DNA from: Chloracidobacterium sp. | GTDB lineage: Bacteria; Acidobacteriota; Blastocatellia; Pyrinomonadales; Pyrinomonadaceae | Direction: 5' to 3' | DNA: 64,000 nt | NCBI GenBank assembly: GCA_016716365.1 | Contig: JADJWM010000017.1 | Span: 558,001 to 622,000 of the forward strand | Shown: piece after piece, positions 50,906 through 59,492 of the stretch | Numbering within the stretch: position 1 is the stretch's first letter | Layout of the letters: every line of letters starts with the position of its first letter | Program-made: the position numbers and the translations under genes | Notes under the pieces: model-generated | The model's database searches: none | The model's input: only the letters and a program-made list of their open reading frames with translations | Told to the model about the DNA's origin: nothing

Positions 50906-51528
50906 TGCTGGACGCCTCCTTCGCCGGCGCTCGCAAGGTCGGCGGCAGGCGCGCTCGAATAGGAGTAGGTCTGGCTATAGACCACCCGCAGTGTGTATTC
51001 GGTATATGTGATTCGTTCGGTTTTTTGAAGCGACTGTCCCCGCAGTTCGGCCTGGAACAGGCCCGAGTTGTTCATCCGGTCGATCATCGACATTACGGCG
51101 GCATAATCACGGCTGAGCACACCAAAATCGAGCTCGGCCTTGACCTGATCACCATCCTTGTAAACGTTCTCGACCGCGATCCGCGAAGCGCTAACGCTCC
51201 CCGGCAAGACCGACTCGAGGTCGGCGAAGAGACGCGACCATCCAAATGATTTATTCGCTACCAGCCGATGGGAAGCCACGAGAAGTTCACGCTGTTCGGG
51301 AGTCAATTGTTGCTGAACCTTTTCGCCGTCACCCTTAAGCTTGGCAAGTTCCGCCTCCATTTCTTGTATCTGGGCAGCTCTGACACTGTTCAATTCCGAA
51401 TTCTCCTTTAATTTGGCGAGGAAAAAAATGGTCGAAACGCCGGCGATCCCAAGCAGCAGAAGCGAAATCAGAAACGGGGTCGTCCTATTCCTAAACGGAT
51501 TACTTGATAAGTTTAATTTGGCTATCAC
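50902..51528 (-). CDS. PilN-like type IV pilus assembly protein
   Basis: Encodes 208 aa. The cytoplasmic N-terminus MIAKLNLSSNPFRNRT matches the PilN 'NL...PFR' motif that docks to PilM, followed by a transmembrane helix (PFLISLLLLGIAGVSTIFFLAKL), a coiled coil (NSVRAAQIQEMEAELAKLKGDGEKVQQQLTPEQRELL) and a periplasmic domain. No pilM lies upstream (a GGDEF gene does), so it is elsewhere in the genome or absent. First gene of this four-gene minus-strand operon. Confidence 0.75.
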   Translation of the reverse strand: MIAKLNLSSNPFRNRTTPFLISLLLLGIAGVSTIFFLAKLKENSELNSVRAAQIQEMEAELAKLKGDGEKVQQQLTPEQRELLVASHRLVANKSFGWSRLFADLESVLPGSVSASRIAVENVYKDGDQVKAELDFGVLSRDYAAVMSMIDRMNNSGLFQAELRGQSLQKTERITYTEYTLRVVYSQTYSYSSAPAADLASAGEGGVQQ

Positions 51529-51638
51529 GGTATTTAACGCGGGTCGGTCGCATCCATCGGAGCGGCAACAAAGCCCAAATATTAACAGAAATCAAGGGCA
51601 ATGTCTTTCACGAATTCCGCGTGTCGAAGTTGCAAAAA

Positions 51639-52616
51639 TTAATCTAGGCGAGGCTTCAGGTGACTGGCCATCTCGATCTGGTCAACGTCGCGATAGATGC
51701 AGGTCTTGTTCCGACCTTCGCGTTTGGCCCGGTATAGGGCCGAATCCGCCATCTCGACGAGTTCGATCGGGTCCGAAGAATCGTCCGGAAATGATGCAAT
51801 ACCAACGCTTACAGTCACGTGATGGGTTCCTCCCACCTGGCCCTGGCGGACGATCGAAAATGCTCGGGTCTCGATCTCGCTCCGGATCCTTTCGGCCGCC
51901 ACGAACGCCTGGCCAACCTCGGCATCAAGCAGGAATGCGGCAAATTCTTCGCCGCCGAATCGCGCCGCCGCATCGCCGCTTCGCAGGCAATTGATTATCG
52001 TTTCGCCGATCTCTTCCAGCGTCTTGCTACCGGTTAGATGCCCGAAAGTATCGTTCACGTTCTTAAAATGATCGATGTCCATCATCAGCACGCAAAACGA
52101 TCGCCTCTCGATCTTGGCCCTTTCAGCCTCACGCCTGAGCTCAGAAAAAAATGAACGTCCCGAAAGCAGCCCGGTAAGGTCATCATGCGAGATGAGGCGA
52201 TGGATGAGACGCTGATATTCGCGGTCTATCTCGTCCAAAAGGTCGAACCGAAGGAGTTGGTCGCCGATGCCGATCTTGTCGCCGTTATGAAGCACTTCCT
52301 CGGTGACGCGCTGGCCGTTCAGGAACGTGCCGTTCCGCGAATCGCAATCTTTCAGCGTATAAAGCGGTTTGCCGGTGATCGGGTCTTCTGACGTCAGTAT
52401 CAGCGCATGCCGCCTGGAAACCTTCGAGTCATTAAGCCGGACGTCCGAACCGATCTCGCGGCCCAGTTCGACCTGCTCCCGCTCCAGCGGTATCGGGACC
52501 GCGATCAGGTCCCCCGAAAGAAAGACAAGGGCTGGGCGCAGATCACGTTCTAGGCGCTTTGGCTTTTGCATAGGAGGGACAGACGAGGCAAACTGCTGGG
52601 GACGCACTGACTCCAC
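51639..52616 (-). CDS. FHA-GGDEF diguanylate cyclase
   Basis: Encodes 325 aa. An FHA domain (about 45-130: VELGREIGSDVRLNDSKVSRRHALI, DCDSRNGTFLNGQRV) precedes a GGDEF domain (about 150-315) with RFGGEEF as the active-site loop. An RxxD inhibitory site (RSGD) lies five residues upstream of GGEEF, so feedback by c-di-GMP is plausible. FHA domains bind phosphothreonine, so output may be tied to Ser/Thr kinases. It is 110 bp upstream of pilN on the same strand. Confidence 0.93.
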   Translation of the reverse strand: MESVRPQQFASSVPPMQKPKRLERDLRPALVFLSGDLIAVPIPLEREQVELGREIGSDVRLNDSKVSRRHALILTSEDPITGKPLYTLKDCDSRNGTFLNGQRVTEEVLHNGDKIGIGDQLLRFDLLDEIDREYQRLIHRLISHDDLTGLLSGRSFFSELRREAERAKIERRSFCVLMMDIDHFKNVNDTFGHLTGSKTLEEIGETIINCLRSGDAAARFGGEEFAAFLLDAEVGQAFVAAERIRSEIETRAFSIVRQGQVGGTHHVTVSVGIASFPDDSSDPIELVEMADSALYRAKREGRNKTCIYRDVDQIEMASHLKPRLD

Positions 52617-52672
52617 ATAAAAGGATAGCTTATACTTTAGGGAAATTTCCAGCGTTTTTTCCCGCGGCGGCG

Positions 52673-53716
52673 ATGAACATCCTTATAGTAAAGCTCGGAA
52701 GCATTGGCGATATTGTCCACACATTGCCGGTGGTTTCGCACATAAAAAGCTGTTTGCCCGAAGCCGGGATCTCATGGGCTGTCGAGCGGAAGTCGGCCGA
52801 GATCCTGAGAGGGAACGAGTTGATCGATCACCTGTTCGAGATAGATACTCGAAAACTCCGGGACCGCAGCATCGGATATAGGTCACTATCTGTCTTTGGC
52901 CAGAGCATTAAGTCGCTGAGGAGGCAGCGTTTCGATATCGCCCTCGATCTGCAGGGCCTTGTTAAATCGGCCGCGGTGGCAAAATTGTCGGGGGCACGAA
53001 TTCGCTGCGGGTTTGCAAAAAGTTCACTTCGAGAGCCGGCGAGCCGCTTCCTTCTGAACCAAACATTCGAGGTTCGCGACGATGTTCATGTGATCAACAA
53101 GAATCTTCTTCTCGCGGCGCACGCCCTCGACCTCCCCTTGGCGGACGGGCCGCCGGTCTTCCATATTTCGACGACGGATGCTCATCGACTAGAGGCGGAT
53201 CAGATCATCAAAGATGCCGGGCCGGAATTTGCGGTCCTGAATCCGGCCGGTGGATGGCCGACAAAGCTTTGGCCCGCCCGTAATTTTGGGGTCCTGGCCG
53301 ATCTGCTATGGGAGCGATTCCAGCTTCGGTCTGTCATAACGGTCGGTCCGAGAGAGTCCGCCCTTGCCGAGGAGGCTGCCGGCACCGCACGTAAACAGGC
53401 CCCAATTGTTGCCCGGCCGAGCCTCAAAGGTTTCTACGAACTTGCCCGCCAAGCCCGCGTCTACGTAGGCGGCGATACGGGGCCGACGCACATCGCGGCC
53501 GCCGCAGGTGCACCGATCATCGGGATCTTCGGACCGACCGAATGGTGGCGAAACGGGAGTCTCAACCCTCTGGACATCTGCGTTGGCCGCGAAGATATCT
53601 CGTGTAGGATCGATTGCCACCGGCGGTCCTGTTCAAAATGGATCTGTATGGATATTGCCCCGGAAACGGTGTTGGCTGCAGTGGAAAAAAGACTTGGCGA
53701 AACAAATCGGGGATGA
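52673..53716 (+). CDS. LPS heptosyltransferase-family glycosyltransferase (GT9)
   Basis: Encodes 347 aa. The start MNILIVKLGSIGDIVHTLPVVSHIK is the GT9 N-terminal signature. The C-terminal half has NPAGGWPTKLWPARNFG and VGGDTGPTHIAAAAGAPIIGIFGPT, the nucleotide-sugar-binding motifs (acidic DTGPTH loop). GT9 enzymes transfer heptose or related sugars from ADP-sugars to lipopolysaccharide core. Divergent from the GGDEF gene. No other LPS gene is adjacent, so the acceptor is undetermined. Confidence 0.88.
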   Translation: MNILIVKLGSIGDIVHTLPVVSHIKSCLPEAGISWAVERKSAEILRGNELIDHLFEIDTRKLRDRSIGYRSLSVFGQSIKSLRRQRFDIALDLQGLVKSAAVAKLSGARIRCGFAKSSLREPASRFLLNQTFEVRDDVHVINKNLLLAAHALDLPLADGPPVFHISTTDAHRLEADQIIKDAGPEFAVLNPAGGWPTKLWPARNFGVLADLLWERFQLRSVITVGPRESALAEEAAGTARKQAPIVARPSLKGFYELARQARVYVGGDTGPTHIAAAAGAPIIGIFGPTEWWRNGSLNPLDICVGREDISCRIDCHRRSCSKWICMDIAPETVLAAVEKRLGETNRG

Positions 53717-53814
53717 ATGCATCAAAGAAACCGTATTATCTGCGGAAAACCGCGATCGAATGCCAAAATGCGGGTCGTAGATATTTTGCTGGCAGCGTTG
53801 CCGGTGAGATAGTT

Positions 53815-53820
53815 TATAAT
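53815..53820 (+). promoter_or_regulatory. Perfect TATAAT -10 element upstream of DUF3108 gene
   Basis: TATAAT at 53815-53820 lies 16 bp before the ATG at 53836 and 40 bp before the Met codon at 53860. No good -35 sits 16-18 bp upstream; TTGCTG at 53786-53791 is 23 bp away. A start site about 7 bp downstream of the -10 would leave a very short leader for the 53836 start and a better one for 53860. Confidence 0.4.
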
Positions 53821-53835
53821 TGAACGATCCGGGCA

Positions 53836-54681
53836 ATGGTACGGCCGCAGAAGATCGTTATGTACCTTTCATTGCAGAGATTCATTCTTTCACTCTCCGG
53901 GATCGCAGTGTTTGCTGCGATCGGCCTGGCTCAGGAGAGTTTTATCTCCAGCCCGTCGCCGGAACCCGCCGCGTTGCCTTTCTCTACGGGAGAGACACTG
54001 TCCTACGAAGGCAAACTCAGCAAGATCATCAGCGGCATTACCGTCGCGGACCTGACGTTCACCGTCCTCGAGCCGCCCGCCAAAGGTCAAATGCAGGTAA
54101 AGGCCGAGGCCAGATCGAAGGGAACGCTTCTTAAGCTATTCAGATTCAGCTTTTTGCAGACGATCGAGTCGACTTTCAGGCCTGGTGCTCGTGTTTACCA
54201 AACGAAAAAATTGGACGTTCAAAAAGAGAGGGTCCGTGAAAGTGAGGCCGATTTCGATTACGGTGAGCTCCGCGTGACCTATACGGAAACGAATCCAAAG
54301 GAACCGATGAGCCCGCCGCGGAAGATCGCGTCTGAGATCAAGCCCGAGACCCATGACATGGTCTCTGCGATCTACCGCCTGAGAATGCTTCCCCTGCAAG
54401 TTGGTTCGCTAGTTGAACTGACCGTCAGCGACTCCGGGCTCGTCTATCGAGTCCCCGTCAAAGTGACCGCGCGTGAACGCGTGAAGACGATCTTCGGAAA
54501 GGTTTGGTGCCTCAAGGTAGAGCCGGACGTTTTCGGTCCCGATCGACTTATCGAACGCGAAGGAAGCATGGTCATTTGGCTTACCGATGATGCCCGAAAG
54601 ATCCCTGTTCGGTCACTAGTCCATTCGCCGGTCGGCAAGGTCGACATTAAACTCAAGGCCGCAAAGAACTTGCGGTCCTAA
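53836..54681 (+). CDS. DUF3108 exported protein
   Basis: Encodes 281 aa from ATG 53836; ATG 53860 (MYLSLQRFIL) is a possible alternative given the promoter position. A signal peptide (ILSLSGIAVFAAIGLAQ) lies near residues 17-33. The fold matches DUF3108: FSTGETLSYEGKLSKIISGITVADLTFTV, ...DMVSAIYRLRMLPLQVGSLVELTV and ...VWCLKVEPDVFGPDRLIEREGSMVIWLTDDARKIPVRSLVHSPVGKVDIKL. Members are periplasmic beta-rich proteins of unknown function, suspected in lipoprotein or envelope processes. Confidence 0.84.
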   Translation: MVRPQKIVMYLSLQRFILSLSGIAVFAAIGLAQESFISSPSPEPAALPFSTGETLSYEGKLSKIISGITVADLTFTVLEPPAKGQMQVKAEARSKGTLLKLFRFSFLQTIESTFRPGARVYQTKKLDVQKERVRESEADFDYGELRVTYTETNPKEPMSPPRKIASEIKPETHDMVSAIYRLRMLPLQVGSLVELTVSDSGLVYRVPVKVTARERVKTIFGKVWCLKVEPDVFGPDRLIEREGSMVIWLTDDARKIPVRSLVHSPVGKVDIKLKAAKNLRS

Positions 54682-54867
54682 ATGTTCTTCGATCTCGCGG
54701 CCCGGATCGGCGAAACGCCCACCTCAGGCCCGGCTCCAACCTATTCCTCCGCTGATCCGGATCAAGACCAGTTTGGCCCCAACGCCAAGACCATTCAATC
54801 GTCAGAGTTGAATCTTGCCCGCTAACTCCGCATACTATCTGTTTAGGCTGAGCCGGCCCATTGGATT

Positions 54868-55944
54868 ATGGAAGAACGGGTAACAAAGAAGCTAAAAACG
54901 CCGATCGGTGCAGCAGAGGGTGAACCGTTCGAGTTCACGCTTTCGGAAGGGCCTTTTGAGGGCTCGTCGGCTTCGGCAAAGGTCGAGGCGTTATCGGCGG
55001 CTCCGGCCGTGGATTCGGCTTCGGTCGAAAAGATCGATACGGCAGCAGCGGAATATTCGCCGGAATTCCTCGAACTTGCGATCCCGAAGCTTCCCGAGCT
55101 GGAAAAAGAGAACCGTGCCCGGCTCTTGATGCAGTCTCCGAACAAGCTCTATTTTTACTGGTCGGTCGGCAAGAACCCCTACCACACGCTGAACCGCGCC
55201 CTCGGTGCCGCCGCAAATTACACCCTTGTCCTGAAGCTCGTGAACACACGGACAGAGGCCGAAGAGATCCATCCTGCGGATGCCGCCGGGAACTGGTGGT
55301 TTGATGTCGACTCGGACGCCGAGTATCGGGCCGAGATCGGCTTTTATGCGGTGAATCGGCCGTATATCCGGGTTATGTACTCGAATTCGGTATCTACACC
55401 GCGAAAGGCCCCGTCACCCCGCAACGCGGACGCCGCGGAATGGCGCGTACCCGCTCAGCGTTTTGCTCGGGTGCTTGATGCCGCCGGTTACAAACGCGAC
55501 GCTTTTGACGTCGCGCTCGCGGGCGACGACATCAACACGGCCGATGCAGCCACAAGGTCTGCCTTCGCACAATTTACCGGTCGCCGATATAACGAGTTTG
55601 AGAGCCTCGGAGCAAGCGAGATCCGGTATGCGATGCTCGCACTTGCATCAGGGGTGACGCTCCGTGAACTCAACGGCCTTGTCAGCCGCAGGCTGTTCGA
55701 TCTTCTCGCTTCGGCTCTTGGGGTGGACCAACCTGGCGCTCAGACGGCGACGCGTGACCGGGCTATGTCCGCTTTGAGGGAAAAATTCGAGTTTGAAGCC
55801 GAGGACTTCGAGATCGACGAAGATGAGTCGGAGCCGGTATTCGGCGGCAGCCTGGTCGGGTTCCCGCGTAAACTGCGAAAACGGGGGCTTCTTCCGGACC
55901 TGGGTCCGGTTAGTTCACTCAACACGCCATTCCGGGCCGATTGA
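54868..55944 (+). CDS. DUF4912-domain protein
   Basis: Encodes 358 aa, no signal peptide. After an Ala/Glu/Ser-rich N-terminus (1-80) comes the DUF4912 domain (about 85-190: RLLMQSPNKLYFYWSVGKNPYHTLNRALG, TLVLKLVNTRTEAEEIHPADAAGNWWFDVDSDAEYRAEIGFY). The C-terminal half is acidic and helical. DUF4912 proteins often sit beside GH57 glucan-modifying enzymes, as here (next gene at 56027). A carbohydrate-binding regulatory role is suggested by that context. The 186-bp gap before it has no ORF. Confidence 0.82.
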   Translation: MEERVTKKLKTPIGAAEGEPFEFTLSEGPFEGSSASAKVEALSAAPAVDSASVEKIDTAAAEYSPEFLELAIPKLPELEKENRARLLMQSPNKLYFYWSVGKNPYHTLNRALGAAANYTLVLKLVNTRTEAEEIHPADAAGNWWFDVDSDAEYRAEIGFYAVNRPYIRVMYSNSVSTPRKAPSPRNADAAEWRVPAQRFARVLDAAGYKRDAFDVALAGDDINTADAATRSAFAQFTGRRYNEFESLGASEIRYAMLALASGVTLRELNGLVSRRLFDLLASALGVDQPGAQTATRDRAMSALREKFEFEAEDFEIDEDESEPVFGGSLVGFPRKLRKRGLLPDLGPVSSLNTPFRAD

Positions 55945-56026
55945 AGGGAAGCAAAGGTCTGCGCCGGCCCGGTCAAATTCATCTCTAACCGATTGCTTCC
56001 GCACGGGTTTGCTTTACAATCCCAGT

Positions 56027-57676
56027 ATGCCCGTCGGTTATTTCAGCCTGATCCTCCACGCCCACCTTCCGTTTGTCCGGCATCCGGAATACCCGCGTTT
56101 TCTGGAAGAGGATTGGCTTTATGAGGCGATAACCGAGGTCTACCTACCGATCATTTTCATCCTCCAGAACCTTCACGAGGCTGGTGCAAAACCGCGGCTT
56201 GCGATGAACGTTTCGCCCCCGCTTTGCGAAATGCTGGCCGACAAACTGCTTGAAGGCCGGTACACGGCCCACCTCGAGAGGCTTCTTGAACTAGCCGAAA
56301 AGGAGCTCGCCCGGACCGAACGACAGGCCAGGGAGTTCGTCCCGGCGGCCCGGATGTACGTCGATAATCTCTCGGCGTCGCTCCATCTTTGGAACGACCG
56401 CTATAACCGGAATCTGGTCAATGCCTTCCGCGAACTTCAGGAAGAGGGGGTGCTTGAGATCATCACCTGCGGCGCGACTCACGGGTTCCTGCCGCTTATC
56501 TCCACGCCGGAGTCCCGCCGTGCACAGATCGAGGTCGCGGTTTCGAATTACGTCAAACACTTCCAACGGCCGCCGCGCGGGATCTGGCTGCCGGAATGTG
56601 CTTACGAACCCGGCATCGAAAATCTTCTAAAGGCCGCCGGTATCGAATATTTCATCTCGGACACTCATGCCATTCTTTACGGCGACCCACGGCCGAAATT
56701 CGGCGTTCATTGGCCGGTCGTTTGCCCGAACGGCACAGCGGTGTTCGCACGCGACGTCGAGACCAGCCAGCAGGTCTGGAGCGACGTGGTCGGCTACCCC
56801 GGAAACGACGTTTACCGAGAATTTTATCGCGACATCGGCTGGGACCTGCCGCTGGACTACCTCAGGCCGTATCTGGATGAAGAGGGAAACCGCAAGCATC
56901 TCGGATTGAAGTATCACCGGATCACCGGCCGGAACACACCGCAGCAGTTAAAACAGCCCTACATTCCCGAATTGGCGAGAGAAAAGGCTGCCGAACACGC
57001 TTCGCATTTCATCGGCGAGCGGATCAAGCAAGCGCATATGCTCCGCGACACTTTTGACGGCCATCCCCCGCTGGTTGTTTCACCCTACGATGCCGAGCTT
57101 TACGGCCATTGGTGGTACGAGGGACCCCAGTTTCTCGACTTCTTTTTCAAGAAACTGCACTTCGACCAAACCGAGATCGAGGCAATCGCCCCGGGTGACC
57201 TATTGGATTCAGGGCTGCCGATCCAGGTACAGAGTCCGACGGCGTCTTCGTGGGGTGAGAACGGCTATTACAAGGTGTGGATCAACGAGGGGAATTCGTG
57301 GATGTATCCTTACCAGCACGAGGCCGAGAGAAAGATGACGGCGCTCGCAAACAAGTTTGCAGTTCAAAGTTCCAAGTTCCAGGTTGCAAGTTCGGAAGAC
57401 TCGAAACTCGGAACTCATGAGATCGAACGGATCCTGAACCAACTCGCCCGCGAGCTTCTGCTTGCACAATCGAGCGATTGGGCGTTCCAGATATATCAGG
57501 GCACAACGGTCGAGTACTCGTCACGAAGGTTCAAGTCCCACATCCACCGCTTCGATCTTCTTGCAAAAATGCTGGAGACCGGCGAAGTGAATGAGCCTTT
57601 GCTTGCGGAGATCGAATCGCGGGACAACATCTTCCAGGAGATAGATTTCAATATTTACGCGAGCGAAAAAGTATAA
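56027..57676 (+). CDS. GH57 1,4-alpha-glucan branching enzyme (DUF1957)
   Basis: Encodes 549 aa from ATG 56027 (the frame is open further upstream to 55793 but overlaps DUF4912). The N-terminus MPVGYFSLILHAHLPFVRHPEYPRF is the GH57 motif 1. Catalytic candidates are Glu190 in WLPECAYEPG and Asp355 in YDAELYGHWWYEGP. GH57 branching enzymes transfer alpha-1,4 chains to alpha-1,6 positions in glycogen. Residues about 445-460 (FAVQSSKFQVASSEDSKLG) are encoded by a heptanucleotide repeat and interrupt the C-terminal helical region. It ends at a hairpin. Confidence 0.9.
   Translation: MPVGYFSLILHAHLPFVRHPEYPRFLEEDWLYEAITEVYLPIIFILQNLHEAGAKPRLAMNVSPPLCEMLADKLLEGRYTAHLERLLELAEKELARTERQAREFVPAARMYVDNLSASLHLWNDRYNRNLVNAFRELQEEGVLEIITCGATHGFLPLISTPESRRAQIEVAVSNYVKHFQRPPRGIWLPECAYEPGIENLLKAAGIEYFISDTHAILYGDPRPKFGVHWPVVCPNGTAVFARDVETSQQVWSDVVGYPGNDVYREFYRDIGWDLPLDYLRPYLDEEGNRKHLGLKYHRITGRNTPQQLKQPYIPELAREKAAEHASHFIGERIKQAHMLRDTFDGHPPLVVSPYDAELYGHWWYEGPQFLDFFFKKLHFDQTEIEAIAPGDLLDSGLPIQVQSPTASSWGENGYYKVWINEGNSWMYPYQHEAERKMTALANKFAVQSSKFQVASSEDSKLGTHEIERILNQLARELLLAQSSDWAFQIYQGTTVEYSSRRFKSHIHRFDLLAKMLETGEVNEPLLAEIESRDNIFQEIDFNIYASEKV
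57361..57395 (+). repeat. Five imperfect 7-bp units (AGTTCCA-type) inside GH57 gene
   Basis: Five consecutive heptamers read AGTTCAA, AGTTCCA, AGTTCCA, GGTTGCA and AGTTCGG. They encode AVQSSKFQVASS, a low-complexity insert in the branching enzyme. Short heptameric tandem repeats of this kind expand by slippage and are usually intergenic. The 35-bp length is not a multiple of three, so the reading frame depends on flanking changes. Confidence 0.6.
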
Positions 57677-57700
57677 GGGCCGGGGGAATTTCCCCGACCC
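57677..57700. terminator. GC-rich hairpin between convergent GH57 and FG-GAP genes
   Basis: Immediately after the GH57 stop, GGGCCGGGG (57677-57685) pairs with CCCCGACCC (57692-57700) with one mismatch and a 6-nt loop. It lies between convergent genes whose stops are at 57676 and 57728. No T-run follows, so it is a weak intrinsic terminator or an mRNA 3' stabiliser. Confidence 0.5.
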
Positions 57701-57727
57701 TCGAAGTTCCAAATCGGTTATTCCCGA

Positions 57728-58669
57728 TCAGAAGTGTTCGTTGAAATTGGCTGCCGGATAGTCTCCCGTCAAGCCCCACGGCCTGGAGAAGATCTGGCGG
57801 TCGCCCACAGTCATCACGAAGAACGTTCCCGGATTGCCCGGACGCCAAACGGCATAGTCGGTCTTTCCGTCCCCGGTGTAGTCACCTGCTGCGATTATGT
57901 CCGTGGCTGCGACTCCCCATGTATCGGTCACATCAGGCCCGCCGCTGCTCGGCCGGAAGGTCCAACGGTAGAATCCGTTATCCACGCTGACTACGGCGAA
58001 ATCGGTGATCTCATCGCCGTCATAATCGCCCGGTACGATCGAATCGTCTTTCAAACCGAACCAGTCAGAGCTTTGATCTCCGGTGGCCTCCTTGGTCCAG
58101 AAACGACCGTTCACGCCATTAAAGTCGGCCCGCTGAACTACGAAATCGTATTTCCCGTCGCCGTCATAGTCGCCTGGTGCCGGCACGTCGCCGCCCACGC
58201 CCCAAGGAACACTCTGGACTCCCGGCGGCGAGCCGATAGAACGGTAGAACCAGGTGCTCTGGTCGCCGTCGTTAACGCCACGCCTGTAAACGGCAAGGTC
58301 CGCCTTTCCGTCCCCGGTGTAGTCGCCCACAACGGTTGGATCGTCCCCGGTGACGCCGAATGTTTCACTGAACATCGTCATCGTTGCGCTTCTCACTATG
58401 AAGAACACGCCCTGCGTTCCGGGTCTGAAGACCGCGAAGTCGGTCTTGCCGTCACCGTCATAGTCAGCCGGCACCGGGAAGTCGGAGCCGAAACCCCAAT
58501 CTGTCGTCGAGGTCGGGTCTCCGTCCTGGAACATGGTATACCACCTGAATTGGCCCCCGGCACCACCGCCTTCGTTTCGAATAATGACAAAGTCGGTCTT
58601 TCCGTCGCCATTCATATCCAGAGGAGCCTTGCTGACAGGCCCGGCGCCCGGGACGGTGACGTCCTGCAT
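57728..58669 (-). CDS. 3' half of frameshifted FG-GAP/VCBS repeat protein
   Basis: The frame (313 codons from its first Met) holds about six repeats such as ADYDGDGKTDFAVFRPGTQGVFFIV, GDYTGDGKADLAVYRRG, GDYDGDGKYDFVVQR and GDYDGDEITDFAVV. DxDxDG calcium-binding loops are typical of FG-GAP repeats forming a beta propeller. Reading upstream in this frame gives SAGPYTVTMQDVTVPG, which continues the LFIDSFYSSGGG of the other half. There is no signal peptide of its own. Confidence 0.82.
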   Translation of the reverse strand: MQDVTVPGAGPVSKAPLDMNGDGKTDFVIIRNEGGGAGGQFRWYTMFQDGDPTSTTDWGFGSDFPVPADYDGDGKTDFAVFRPGTQGVFFIVRSATMTMFSETFGVTGDDPTVVGDYTGDGKADLAVYRRGVNDGDQSTWFYRSIGSPPGVQSVPWGVGGDVPAPGDYDGDGKYDFVVQRADFNGVNGRFWTKEATGDQSSDWFGLKDDSIVPGDYDGDEITDFAVVSVDNGFYRWTFRPSSGGPDVTDTWGVAATDIIAAGDYTGDGKTDYAVWRPGNPGTFFVMTVGDRQIFSRPWGLTGDYPAANFNEHF

Positions 58670-59466
58670 CGTAACGGTGTACGGGCCCGCAGACCGCCGC
58701 CGGACGAATAGAACGAGTCAATAAACAGGTAGAGCGGCGTATTCAGCGGCAATGTGTTCATCTGACCCGAGTCGATTGTTTCCGGCGAACCGCCGAAGGT
58801 GCCGTCTGCACCCTGGAGGCAGTTTGCGGCGGTATTTCCAGTTCCTGCAGGGCACATTACGCCGGTTGCGCCATTCAGAATATAGATCGACTGATCATAA
58901 AGCGGCGACGTCGTTGTCGACGTTATCTGGGGATTGGCCCCACGGGCACTGATTTGGAATGAATAGATGACGTCGGCGCCGGCCGCCTGAGTGTAAAAAC
59001 CATTACAGGCTAGCGGAATGGTCGCGACCGTGTTATTTGCACCGACGGTCGTTCCGCTGTCAGTAAACGGTGCAGCCACCGTGTACGTGCCCGGCGGTAT
59101 CGCCGCTCCGGGACATTCATCGGCACCGACAAACAGGCTGAGCATATTGAACTCGCCTTTCTGGCTCGGAAGCCGGTACTCGCTCTGTCGGCGGAGCAAT
59201 TCGGGTTTCGAGCAGGTCTCGTTGAGTTTCTTGACCAGCTCGGCCCCTCTTTGGGCGATCCGCGGCGGAATTGCCGGCCGTGACTCCTTCGCGATGGCTT
59301 GCGGGGCCTGGGATCCGGCAATGACGGCAGCTCCGGCCAGAACGGAGAAGTAGCCAAGCCGTCGACGCCAACTTTCAAGTTCCGCGAAGCCGACATTTGC
59401 CCCGACGTTTTTTGAACGCCGATCCAATATGTCAGACGCCCCAAGGGGCAAATTCATCGATTTCAT
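58612..59466 (-). CDS. 5' half of frameshifted FG-GAP surface protein
   Basis: Encodes 284 codons. A hydrophobic segment (FSVLAGAAVIAGSQAPQAIA) near residues 40-60 acts as a late signal or anchor. A domain with paired Cys (ADECPGAAIPPGTY, PLACNGFY, GVMCPAGTGNTAANCL) follows. After FYSSGGG near 58705 the frame turns into LRARTPLRCRTSPS and ends, while the -1/+2 frame continues with the FG-GAP repeats. A single-base change around 58690-58705 reunites the two into a ~590-aa exported adhesin-like protein. Confidence 0.75.
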   Translation of the reverse strand: MKSMNLPLGASDILDRRSKNVGANVGFAELESWRRRLGYFSVLAGAAVIAGSQAPQAIAKESRPAIPPRIAQRGAELVKKLNETCSKPELLRRQSEYRLPSQKGEFNMLSLFVGADECPGAAIPPGTYTVAAPFTDSGTTVGANNTVATIPLACNGFYTQAAGADVIYSFQISARGANPQITSTTTSPLYDQSIYILNGATGVMCPAGTGNTAANCLQGADGTFGGSPETIDSGQMNTLPLNTPLYLFIDSFYSSGGGLRARTPLRCRTSPSRAPGLSARLLWI

Positions 59467-59492
59467 TCGTATTCCTCCTTAAAATAGCCAGT

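Noticed and set aside
57734..58711. 325-codon plus-strand frame opposite the FG-GAP protein
   Set aside because: The DxDxDG repeats lie on the minus strand; this frame reflects repeat codon structure.
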